Shown here piece after piece: positions 1 to 6,111 of a DNA stretch of 9,586 nucleotides. The position numbers and the translations under genes are program-made. The first letter of the stretch is position 1. Each line of letters starts with the position of its first letter. The stretch covers positions 1-9,586 of the forward strand of contig CANCGU010000088.1 in NCBI GenBank assembly GCA_947377705.1, in the 5' to 3' direction. The notes below the pieces were generated by a model. It did not search any database. It had not been told where the DNA came from and was given only the letters and a program-made list of their open reading frames with translations. This DNA is from Comamonadaceae bacterium (GTDB lineage Bacteria > Pseudomonadota > Gammaproteobacteria > Burkholderiales > Burkholderiaceae).

Positions 1-1169
1 GCAAACTGTGTGGGCCAGACCATTTGCCATTTGCCGTTTTGAACTTGTTTGACTTTCATCATGTCGTCACCAAAGTTGCCAGGACCGTCAAATCGAACTT
101 GCCCGTAAATGGTGTTGACACGGTTTTTTCGTATCCAAGCAGCAATGGCCTTGTCGTCAAAACTGTTGGCACCACGCACCCCGGCTTCCAAGATTTGCCA
201 AGCCGCATAAGAGGCTGCTGCTTGCACTTCGACAGCAATGTCAGGCATATTGGCTTTGGTCGCACGCTCGTGATAAATCTGGATGAAATCGGTCGCCACT
301 TTGTTATTGGTGAACGGCGCATGCTCTTCAAAAATAGACATGCTCAATGCCAAGTTGCCGTCTGGCGACTTACTCATAGGGCCAGGTGCTGGGTAGGTAT
401 GGAAATGGATAGGCGGCACATAGTCAATTTTCTTCATCGCATCCAACAGCATGTTGCCTTCTAGCGCGATGTCGCCCACCCAAATCATGTCGGGCTTGGC
501 ATCTTTGATACGTGCGGCGATGGGACCAAAATCACGGTTACCGAAGTCCCACTCCAAGAACAATACTTCTTGCAAACCACGTTTCTTAGCCACTTCACGC
601 GCCCCCAAACTCATGAAGTGAATGGATGGGAATTTGCTGGTCACAATGGCCACCGTTTTGGGAGGCTTCGGTGAAGCTGCAACCGCATCAAACACGGTGT
701 TAGGCACTGTATTTCCGGGGTCAGAGCCCAACGACCATGAAGGAAATGCCATCTCATATTTGGACAAAGAAGGAATGCCCAGGGTATGGTTCACAATGAC
801 TTTGTTGTAACGCTGTGCGACACCCATGGCCGACAAAATGGTGCCTGTGCCATAGGGTCCGATCAACAAGTCCACCTTGTCAGAGGTGATCAGTTGTTCG
901 TAAAGCGTGCGCGCCAAATCGGGTTTGGATTGATCGTCTTTGACCAGCCATTCCACCTTACGGCCTAACAAACCACCACGCGCATTGAGTTGGTCAACAT
1001 AAATTTCACCCACCAATTTATGGGTCATCGCCGTGGCAGAAAGTGGCCCTGTCAGTGAAAGCGTACTGCCCACCACCAACGGCGCTTGTGATTGCGCAAT
1101 AGCACCACCCACACTCAAACAAGCCACAGCCGCAATGGCTGCAGCGACTCGGTTAAAAATCTTCATCAT
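1..1169 (-). CDS. Branched-chain amino acid-type ABC transporter solute-binding protein (C-terminus cut by window edge)
   Basis: Reading leftward from the ATG at 1169, the frame stays open to the window edge, giving 389 codons; the stop lies outside. The N-terminus (MMKIFNRVAAAIAAVAC...) is a signal peptide with likely cleavage after AIA, about residue 25, so the product is periplasmic. The mature start (PLVVGSTLSLTGPLS) followed by a 'DQLNARGGLLGRKVEW' block and 'DLLIGPYGTG' is typical of the Peripla_BP_6 / LivJ-LivK family, which feeds LivHMGF-type ABC importers. Family members of this kind bind branched-chain amino acids, amides, or aromatic acids. The last visible residues (GKWQMVWPTQFA) are near the usual C-terminus, so only a few residues are probably missing. 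SD AGGAGA precedes two adjacent ATGs; the second (1166) has the better 7-nt spacing. It lies 42 bp after the intradiol dioxygenase on the same strand, so an aromatic ligand is a reasonable inference. Permease genes would be expected further left. Confidence 0.9.
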   Translation of the reverse strand, partial: MMKIFNRVAAAIAAVACLSVGGAIAQSQAPLVVGSTLSLTGPLSATAMTHKLVGEIYVDQLNARGGLLGRKVEWLVKDDQSKPDLARTLYEQLITSDKVDLLIGPYGTGTILSAMGVAQRYNKVIVNHTLGIPSLSKYEMAFPSWSLGSDPGNTVPNTVFDAVAASPKPPKTVAIVTSKFPSIHFMSLGAREVAKKRGLQEVLFLEWDFGNRDFGPIAARIKDAKPDMIWVGDIALEGNMLLDAMKKIDYVPPIHFHTYPAPGPMSKSPDGNLALSMSIFEEHAPFTNNKVATDFIQIYHERATKANMPDIAVEVQAAASYAAWQILEAGVRGANSFDDKAIAAWIRKNRVNTIYGQVRFDGPGNFGDDMMKVKQVQNGKWQMVWPTQF

Positions 1170-1211
1170 TTGTCTCCTTTTGTAATTAAAAACTCACGCT
1201 GACGCACTGAC

Positions 1212-2045
1212 TCACTTTGACACGGGATTTAGCACGAAGTTAAATTCCAGCAAATACTCACCATTGGGTTGTTGGACCCAATCGGTAATCAATGATTGAC
1301 GGACACCAAACACGGCATCGGAGTCTAAATATTGGTCATCACGTCGGAACACATGCGTGATCAAAGACTCATAGCCAAGTGCTTTGATCATGAAATGCAA
1401 ATGCGCAGGACGCCAAGGATGGTTTTTAGTGGCCGTCAACATGTCACCGACAGGGCCATCATGAGGAATCGGATAAGCGACAGCCAAGATAGATTTGAAG
1501 TAGTAGTGACCTTGCGCGTCTGCTTTCAAAACGCCTCGGCCTTGCGCGTGGTCTAACCCCTTCTTCTGCACGTCATACATGCCATCTTCGTCAGACTGCC
1601 AAACTTCGATGTGTGCGCCTGCCACCGGCTCGCCATTCAGCCCCTTGATCGTTCCTTTGACGAAGCACGGTGCACCAATTGCACCATTGCCGACGTCATC
1701 ACCCAAGTTGTAATGCGGCGCATTTTCAACATGGAACGGCCCCACCACAGTTGCTTCTGTGCAGCCCGCAGGCTTGGCGTTGTTCATAGCAACGGTCAAC
1801 ATGGACAAGCCCAACGTGTCCGAGAGCAAGATGAATTCTTGTCTTTTATCGTCGGTCATATGACCCGCACGCGTTAAAAATTTAATGCCTTCAAACCATT
1901 CGTCTTCGGTCAAACGAACTTCACGCGCAAAGTCGTGCAAGTGCTGTACCAAACTAAAAATAATTTGCTTCAGACGAGGATCTGGGGTTTGAGAGAACCT
2001 CTCTAATACAGCCTCTGTGATCGTGTGTTCATCCAAATTACGCAT
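1212..2045 (-). CDS. Intradiol ring-cleavage dioxygenase, hydroxyquinol 1,2-dioxygenase type
   Basis: A 277-residue protein of the non-haem Fe(III) intradiol dioxygenase family, the usual length for catechol and hydroxyquinol 1,2-dioxygenases. Residues 1-100 form the N-terminal helical dimerisation domain, and 'TEATVVGPFHV' (96-106) marks the start of the catalytic beta-sandwich. The four expected iron ligands are present: Y157 (DGMYDVQ), Y191 (AVAYPIP), H215 and H217 (RPAHLHF). The block 'AYPIPHDGPVG' (190-200) is characteristic of hydroxyquinol-type enzymes; catechol 1,2-dioxygenases usually have a YGCPP-type block there. The expected reaction is cleavage of 1,2,4-trihydroxybenzene to maleylacetate in the cytoplasm. 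No maleylacetate reductase is in the window, so the real substrate could be a substituted catechol or hydroxyquinol. The ATG at 2045 has GGGAAG five bases upstream. It is separated from the FAH gene by 169 bp containing a strong hairpin. Confidence 0.9.
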   Translation of the reverse strand: MRNLDEHTITEAVLERFSQTPDPRLKQIIFSLVQHLHDFAREVRLTEDEWFEGIKFLTRAGHMTDDKRQEFILLSDTLGLSMLTVAMNNAKPAGCTEATVVGPFHVENAPHYNLGDDVGNGAIGAPCFVKGTIKGLNGEPVAGAHIEVWQSDEDGMYDVQKKGLDHAQGRGVLKADAQGHYYFKSILAVAYPIPHDGPVGDMLTATKNHPWRPAHLHFMIKALGYESLITHVFRRDDQYLDSDAVFGVRQSLITDWVQQPNGEYLLEFNFVLNPVSK

Positions 2046-2069
2046 GATGACTTCCCTGGTCGTTTGTTT

Positions 2070-2103
2070 TATTTTTCACAGATGACACGGCACAGCCCGT
2101 CAA
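2070..2103 (-). promoter_or_regulatory. Possible weak promoter region for the intradiol dioxygenase
   Basis: On the minus strand a TTGACG (-35-like, complement of 2098-2103) lies downstream of the hairpin and upstream of the dioxygenase start. The expected -10 position is followed by an AT-rich stretch (GAAAAATAAAAC) but has no good TATAAT match. This is weak evidence that the dioxygenase could have its own promoter. The rest of the 169-bp gap shows nothing else recognisable apart from the hairpin and a short AT tract near 2189-2199. Confidence 0.2.
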
Positions 2104-2143
2104 ACAATCGTGAATGGCGATGACTGATGTCTTTTCACACAAA

Positions 2144-2175
2144 TGCGTGCCATTGTCTTTAGACGATGGCACGCA
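2144..2175 (-). terminator. Strong hairpin, candidate terminator or attenuator between FAH and dioxygenase genes
   Basis: Perfect 10-bp arms (TGCGTGCCAT and ATGGCACGCA) enclose a further GTC/GAC pair and a four-base loop. The stem is about 14 positions with one wobble or mismatch. On the minus strand, the direction in which both flanking genes are read, the stem is followed by TTTGTGTG, a poor U-tract. It could be a weak intrinsic terminator after the FAH gene, an mRNA-stabilising stem, or an attenuator before the dioxygenase. Confidence 0.6.
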
Positions 2176-2214
2176 CTCAAAAGCCCATTTTTTAAAATAG
2201 ACAAATCAACAAAC

Positions 2215-3078
2215 TCAAAGCTTGAAAGGCACCACTTTTTGTGTCTGAATGCCTAAGCCTTCAATGTGCAGTTGCATGGTGTCACCACGCTTGAGGAAGA
2301 TAGGCGCTGACTTGCCATCTTTCTTCTTACCCAAGCCCACGCCAGCAGGTGTACCTGTGGCAATGATGTCACCTGGCTCCAAGGTCATAAATTCGCTCAC
2401 ATAGCTAACGATCTTGGCCGCACTAAAAATCATGGTGCGTGTATTGCCCGATTGCATGCGCTCGCCATTGACATCCAGCCACATGTCTAATTTTTGTGGG
2501 TTTGGAATTTCATCACGCGTGACCAACCATGGGCCCACAGGGCCAAAGGTGTCGCACCCCTTGCCCTTGTCCCATGTACCGCCACGCTCAATTTGAAATT
2601 CACGTTCACTGACATCGTTCACGATGCAATAGCCCGCCACATGGCCCAATGCTTCCTTTTGAGAAACATAGCGCGCACGCGTGCCAATCACAATGCCCAA
2701 CTCCAACTCCCAATCGCCCTTCTTTGAACCACGGGGCAGCATGACGTCATCGTCCGGACCTTGCAAACTGGTGATCGCTTTGAAAAAGATGATGGGTTCT
2801 TTTGGCAATGGCAAACCCGCTTCAGCAGCATGCTCTTTGTAGTTCAAGCCAATCGCCACAAACTTGCGTGTACCGGCCACAGGGCAACCCATGCGTTGCT
2901 TGCCGCGAACCAGCGGCAGCTTGTCGGTCTTCAATTTAGACAAACGTGCCAAAGTTTTTTCCGACAAATTTTCAGGCGTGAAATCATCAATCACCCCCTC
3001 AAGAGAACGCAAATGACCTTCAGCATCAATCAGGCCTGGTTTCTCATGGCCTGGGCGGCCGTAACGGACAAGTTTCAT
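2215..3078 (-). CDS. Fumarylacetoacetate hydrolase (FAH) family protein
   Basis: A 287-residue protein with an N-terminal cap (1-70) and the FAH catalytic fold (about 72-285). Visible family signatures are 'AIGLNYKEHAAE' (75-86) with H83 and E86 as the probable catalytic dyad, metal ligands E124 and E126 in 'WELELGIVIG', D155 in 'VNDVSERE', 'KGCDTFGPVGPWL' (173-185), and 'GTPAGVG' (242-248). The family includes Mg/Mn-dependent acylpyruvate hydrolases, fumarylpyruvate hydrolase, 2-hydroxyhepta-2,4-diene-1,7-dioate isomerase, ureidoglycolate lyase-like proteins and diketo-deoxy sugar acid hydrolases. Sequence alone does not choose among these. Within a ring-cleavage cluster, hydrolysis or isomerisation of a ring-fission product to release pyruvate or a related acid is the best inference. 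SD AAAGGG sits six bases before the ATG at 3078. It lies 88 bp after the VOC gene on the same strand. Confidence 0.9.
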   Translation of the reverse strand: MKLVRYGRPGHEKPGLIDAEGHLRSLEGVIDDFTPENLSEKTLARLSKLKTDKLPLVRGKQRMGCPVAGTRKFVAIGLNYKEHAAEAGLPLPKEPIIFFKAITSLQGPDDDVMLPRGSKKGDWELELGIVIGTRARYVSQKEALGHVAGYCIVNDVSEREFQIERGGTWDKGKGCDTFGPVGPWLVTRDEIPNPQKLDMWLDVNGERMQSGNTRTMIFSAAKIVSYVSEFMTLEPGDIIATGTPAGVGLGKKKDGKSAPIFLKRGDTMQLHIEGLGIQTQKVVPFKL

Positions 3079-3097
3079 GTAATACCCTTTCTGTTAA

Positions 3098-3111
3098 ATT
3101 TTTTAAAAAAT
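3098..3111. repeat. 14-bp AT-only palindrome upstream of the FAH gene
   Basis: A perfect palindrome, ATTTTTTAAAAAAT, lies in the 88-bp gap between the VOC and FAH genes, about 20 bases upstream of the FAH start. A shorter relative (ATTTTTTAAAA) lies just downstream of the FAH gene near 2189-2199. It may be a curved or easily melted DNA element, a weak regulator site, or simple AT-rich sequence. No promoter with convincing hexamers was found in this gap. Confidence 0.4.
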
Positions 3112-3166
3112 CAATGGCGCATCTAATCACATTAATCTAGACGCAAATGTCACAAAGTAGACTGCA

Positions 3167-3769
3167 TCAGGGATTACGCAAAGGCGCAATCGGCAGATGC
3201 TCTGTCCTCACCATGAAGTTGGCTTCAGGCTCACCGTCACGCAAACGCGCCAGCCATGCATCGGGATCAAACTCAACACCAATCGGGTTCACAGCAAAGC
3301 CCGGTCCGGTCATGAATGCATTCGCGTCTTCGTTGGTCTTGTAAACGTCCACTTGAAACTCCAAGCGGTTGCCATCCGGATCACCGTAATACAGTGAGAT
3401 GGTCACACCATGGTGCAAGCGCCAATACGGAAGAATGCCCATGTCCTTCAGTTGCGCGTAGTTCTCCATCAGATCACGCAACGAGTCAAAGGTGTAAGCC
3501 ACATGGTCAACGCCCACGCGGTCATGGCGCTCTTTCGGACCGTCGGGCTCAAGGATCGACAAGTTCAAAAATGCAACACGGTGGTGCTCTTCGTCATAGG
3601 TCACAAAAGCAATGACGGGGTCATAGTGCTGAACTCTTGCGCCGAGTACCTTTTGGTACCACGCAATCATTTCATCAAAACGATGCGAGCGATAGACCAC
3701 ATGCACAAATCGAGCAGGTTTGATGCGCGGCATAGCCGACGAAGTCGCGGTGTTTGTCAATGAACTCAT
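3167..3769 (-). CDS. VOC-family protein, extradiol dioxygenase-like (single domain)
   Basis: A 200-residue cytosolic protein with one pair of beta-alpha-beta-beta-beta modules (about 20-140), a short N-terminal tail and a C-terminal extension. The putative 2-His-1-carboxylate metal triad is complete: H23 (FVHVVY), H89 (GVDHVAYTF) and E137 (GNRLEFQVD). H119/H120 and Y127/Y128 lie where type I extradiol dioxygenases have their catalytic His and Tyr, and the Y127-E137 spacing of ten fits that family. This suggests a working Fe(II)/Mn(II) ring-cleavage or related dioxygenase rather than a drug-binding protein. Classical BphC-type enzymes are about 300 residues with two domain copies, so this is a short single-domain version and the substrate is unknown. 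Its ATG overlaps the GST stop (ATGA, 3766-3769), and its SD AGGAG lies inside the GST 3' end, indicating translational coupling. Confidence 0.85.
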   Translation of the reverse strand: MSSLTNTATSSAMPRIKPARFVHVVYRSHRFDEMIAWYQKVLGARVQHYDPVIAFVTYDEEHHRVAFLNLSILEPDGPKERHDRVGVDHVAYTFDSLRDLMENYAQLKDMGILPYWRLHHGVTISLYYGDPDGNRLEFQVDVYKTNEDANAFMTGPGFAVNPIGVEFDPDAWLARLRDGEPEANFMVRTEHLPIAPLRNP

Positions 3770-4416
3770 GTGCTCTCCTTTTGGGCAAACTCAGCTTGTA
3801 CTTGCGCCTCAAATGCCAACAATTTTTTAACGCTTGCGCGCTCATCCATACGTGCCATGTGCCGCGCGCAATGCTCGAACTTCAGCGCGTCAGGATGAAA
3901 CTGCGCACCTCGACGAAAACACCAGTAAAAATAAGCATCGGCGCAGGTGAAGTGGTCAAAAAACCATTCACGTCCCGCGAGTTGCTGATCAGCCAAGGCA
4001 AACAACTCCAACATGGCGGTCGTCCCTAGCGCACGCACGTTGTCCGAAGTGCCATCGATCTCGCAATAGCGCTCTGGCCGCGCTTGTTGCGTCAATTTAG
4101 GATGAATCGCTGAAGAACACCACGACACGACCGCTAACGCTTTGGCATAAGTTAGGGCGTCTTGCGGCATCAAGTCAGCATCAGGAAATTGACGGGCGAT
4201 CCACACCTGAATGGCAACGTTCTCAGTCAATGGATCGCCATCGATGATGAGCGTTGGCACCTTGGCCTTTGGGTTGATGCTCAGATACTCTGGTGTGTAT
4301 TGTTTGCCCTTGAACAAATTCACAGAGAGCACGTCAAACGAAGCACCCGCTTCTGTCAAAAGGATGTAAGGCACCATCGAACATGCGATGGGGCAATAAG
4401 CCAATGTCAACTGCAT
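3766..4416 (-). CDS. Glutathione S-transferase, beta-class-like
   Basis: A 216-residue cytosolic GST with a thioredoxin-like N-terminal domain (1-80) and a helical C-terminal domain (about 87-205). The N-terminal 'YCPIACSM' (7-14) places C12 where beta-class enzymes have their catalytic Cys, and H105-P-K107 matches the beta-class His-Lys site. The cis-proline is P54 in 'NPKAKVPTL', and D160 in 'FTCADAYFYW' is the conserved C-terminal folding Asp. The glutathione gamma-glutamyl motif, usually Glu-Ser, reads E65-N66 here. The zeta-class SS-x-x-x-R motif of maleylpyruvate isomerase is absent, so a maleylpyruvate isomerase label is not supported. In a catabolic cluster it may conjugate, isomerise or reductively dehalogenate an intermediate, or protect against quinones. 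The ATG at 4416 is 10 bp after the TTT gene stop with AAGGG upstream. The 3' end overlaps the VOC gene by 4 bp. Confidence 0.9.
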   Translation of the reverse strand: MQLTLAYCPIACSMVPYILLTEAGASFDVLSVNLFKGKQYTPEYLSINPKAKVPTLIIDGDPLTENVAIQVWIARQFPDADLMPQDALTYAKALAVVSWCSSAIHPKLTQQARPERYCEIDGTSDNVRALGTTAMLELFALADQQLAGREWFFDHFTCADAYFYWCFRRGAQFHPDALKFEHCARHMARMDERASVKKLLAFEAQVQAEFAQKEST

Positions 4417-4426
4417 GGCGCGCCCT

Positions 4427-5401
4427 TCAGTCCACAGACACTTTGACTTTTTTCAAGACTTCGGCATAACGCGCCGAATCGGTTGACATCAAATCAGACA
4501 CCTGCTGCGGCGAGCCTGTGCTGATGGTGAAACCAAAATTTGCCATTTTTTCTTTTACATCAGGCTGCGACAGCGCATCGTTAACACCTCGGTTAATTTC
4601 AGCCACCACGTTGGCAGGCGTGCCACGCGGCGCCATCAAAGCAACCCAAGACACCGCATCTAAATTTTTAGGACCGCCCGCCTCACTCAACGTCGGCACA
4701 TCAGGCATGGCGGAAGAACGCTTGGCATCTGCAACAGCCAACACACGCAAACGGTTGGCACGAATCAACGGTCCAGCTGTCGCAATACTGCCGTAGGCCC
4801 AATCAATTTCACCCGTTGCCACGGCCGCATACAGCTGCGACGTTTCCTTGTAAGGCACATGCAGCATCTCGCTGTCCAAGGCACTCTCCAAACGCGCCGA
4901 ACCTAAATGGATAGGACCACCGACCGCGTTAGAGCCGTAACGCAAAGGGTTTGCACCTTTGGCGGTGGCTGCCGTGACGAGGTCTTTGAAGTTTTTGTAG
5001 GGACTGTTCGCACCCACCACCACAAAAAATGCGCCTTTGTACAAAATGGCCACGGGTACCAGATCGTTGATGGGGTCGTAAGACAGCTTCTTGAAAATCA
5101 ACGGATTGATGGACAAATTACCCACGTCCACCACAACCAAATCATTGCCCGTAGGCGGCGCAGCCTTCATGGCGTTGATGGCCACGGCCCCTGCCCCGCC
5201 TGGCTTGGCATCCACCACAACACTTTGAGACCAACGTGCTTGTAATTTTTCAGCCACCAAGCGTGCCGTGACATCAGGGCCACTGCCGGTTGGAAAAACG
5301 CTGGAAATTTTCACGGGGGCTGTTGGCGCAAACTGCGCCATAGCGATCGATGTGCTTAGCGTCAAAGTGGCGCAGGTCAGCAGGTGTTTGATAGTTTTCA
5401 C
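4427..5401 (-). CDS. Tripartite tricarboxylate transporter (Bug/TctC family) periplasmic solute-binding protein
   Basis: A 324-residue protein with a clear signal peptide (positive MKTIKH, hydrophobic core, likely cleavage AMA|Q after residue 22). The mature part has the Bug-family phosphate-like loop 'FPTGSGPDVTARLVAEKL' (36-53), then 'VVVDAKPGGAGAVAIN' and 'INPLIFKKLSYDPINDLVPVA', and it ends with a typical 'PEV-like' tail. TctC proteins deliver carboxylates to TctA/TctB membrane partners. Those partners are not in the window, so it is an orphan binding protein, which is common in Burkholderiales. The start is GTG at 5401, supported by GGAGA seven bases upstream and by the signal peptide beginning immediately. 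It stands first of the closely spaced catabolic block, so its ligand is probably the aromatic or carboxylate substrate of that pathway (inference). Confidence 0.92.
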   Translation of the reverse strand: MKTIKHLLTCATLTLSTSIAMAQFAPTAPVKISSVFPTGSGPDVTARLVAEKLQARWSQSVVVDAKPGGAGAVAINAMKAAPPTGNDLVVVDVGNLSINPLIFKKLSYDPINDLVPVAILYKGAFFVVVGANSPYKNFKDLVTAATAKGANPLRYGSNAVGGPIHLGSARLESALDSEMLHVPYKETSQLYAAVATGEIDWAYGSIATAGPLIRANRLRVLAVADAKRSSAMPDVPTLSEAGGPKNLDAVSWVALMAPRGTPANVVAEINRGVNDALSQPDVKEKMANFGFTISTGSPQQVSDLMSTDSARYAEVLKKVKVSVD

Positions 5402-5524
5402 GGTTTGTCTCCAATTGGATAGTTATGTTCAAGCTCTTTGATTGGCTTTTCCAGGATCCTATGAAGACAGAGGTAATCCAGGAAGATGACAATATCTCAA
5501 CAGCGATGCAAAAAAGTAATCAGC
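5402..5524. other. 123-bp gap between the Lrp regulator and the TTT gene
   Basis: This is the only gap at the head of the catabolic block large enough for a promoter. It contains the palindrome CCAATTGG (5411-5418) abutting the TTT gene Shine-Dalgarno, the palindrome AGGATCCT (5453-5460), and a direct repeat TCCAGGA at 5450-5456 and 5477-5483. No convincing -35/-10 pair was found on the minus strand. A short minus-strand frame running from here into the TTT gene looks non-coding. Confidence 0.3.
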
Positions 5525-6010
5525 TCAAAGGTTGTGCAGGGGCAGCGCGGTTTTGTAACGCACCTGCTTGAGCGCAAAGCTGGACCGAATCTTTTCCACC
5601 TGCGCGATCGGTGAGAGCTGTTCAAGGATGAAGCTCTCTAGGGCGGGCATGTCGGGAACCGCTACGCGCAACAGGTAGTCGGCATCCCCTGTCATGAGGT
5701 AGCACTCCATCACCTCATCGCGCAAGGTGATGCGTTCCTCAAATTCCTGAAGAGCTTGGCGACTTTGTTGCTTGAGGCTGATCGAAATAAACACATTCAG
5801 ATGCAGACCCAAATGCTTGGCTTCGAGCAAGGCCACATATTGCCGGATCAATCCCCGCTCCTCCAGAGCCCGGACACGGGCTAAGCAAGGCGACGGCGAT
5901 AAATGAACTCGGCGGGCAAGCTCAACATTGGACAGGCTTGCATCGGCCTGAAGTTCATCAAGAATCTTCAAATCGATAGCATCAAAGTTTTTTGTGCTTT
6001 GATTCAGCAT
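5525..6010 (-). CDS. Lrp/AsnC-family transcriptional regulator
   Basis: A 161-residue protein of standard Lrp length. Residues 10-55 form the winged helix-turn-helix ('[19 protein letters not shown]', then '[19 protein letters not shown]' with the recognition helix). Residues about 68-150 form the RAM/AsnC ligand-binding domain, with '[19 protein letters not shown]' as the family's conserved core. Such proteins oligomerise on DNA and respond to amino acids or small effectors. It is divergent from the AceE-family gene, and the region between the two likely starts is about 100 bp, so it most probably controls that gene and itself, as MdeR does for mdeAB in Pseudomonas putida. It is also codirectional with, and 123 bp upstream of, the catabolic genes, so a role there is possible. 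The ATG at 6010 has only a weak GAG upstream. Confidence 0.93.
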   Translation of the reverse strand: MLNQSTKNFDAIDLKILDELQADASLSNVELARRVHLSPSPCLARVRALEERGLIRQYVALLEAKHLGLHLNVFISISLKQQSRQALQEFEERITLRDEVMECYLMTGDADYLLRVAVPDMPALESFILEQLSPIAQVEKIRSSFALKQVRYKTALPLHNL

Positions 6011-6043
6011 TTACTCAAAATTTAATGTCATACAAAAGCGAAT

Positions 6044-6062
6044 GATGCATGAATTCAACATC
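6044..6062. promoter_or_regulatory. Candidate Lrp-type operator in the divergent region
   Basis: An AT-rich imperfect dyad: GATG (6044-6047) and CATC (6059-6062) flank the perfect palindrome TGAATTCA (6050-6057), which overlaps ATGCAT (6045-6050). Lrp/AsnC regulators commonly bind AT-rich dyads of about 15 bp between divergent genes. Its position between the regulator and the E1 gene supports an autoregulatory operator. No confident sigma-70 hexamers were assigned in 6011-6111. Confidence 0.35.
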
Positions 6063-6097
6063 AACTGCCTTGGCGTATTCCCTACAGTCTTTGCTTC

Positions 6098-6103
6098 AGG
6101 AGA
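6098..6103 (+). promoter_or_regulatory. Ribosome binding site that favours the 6112 start of the E1 gene
   Basis: AGGAGA lies eight bases before the ATG at 6112. The in-frame ATG at 6049 has no recognisable Shine-Dalgarno. The 6112 start also makes the N-terminus resemble other AceE proteins, where the ET-x-W motif follows about 15-20 residues after the start. Confidence 0.7.
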
Positions 6104-6111
6104 CCCTTCAA

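Noticed and set aside
24..464. Open frame on the plus strand, 146 codons
   Set aside because: Lies wholly antisense to the solute-binding protein, whose minus-strand frame has a signal peptide and clear family motifs; no SD and no recognisable domain.
2215..3078. FAH gene as a true fumarylacetoacetase of tyrosine breakdown
   Set aside because: At 287 residues it is much shorter than fumarylacetoacetase (over 400) and follows the bacterial hydratase/acylpyruvase layout; no homogentisate dioxygenase is nearby.
3766..4416. GST as a zeta-class maleylpyruvate isomerase, giving a gentisate pathway with the FAH gene
   Set aside because: The zeta-class Ser-Ser...Arg motif is absent; the Cys12/His105 pattern points to a beta-like enzyme.
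5274..5492. Minus-strand small open frame in the gap before the TTT gene
   Set aside because: Overlaps the TTT signal peptide region in another frame, has no SD, and its composition is not protein-like.
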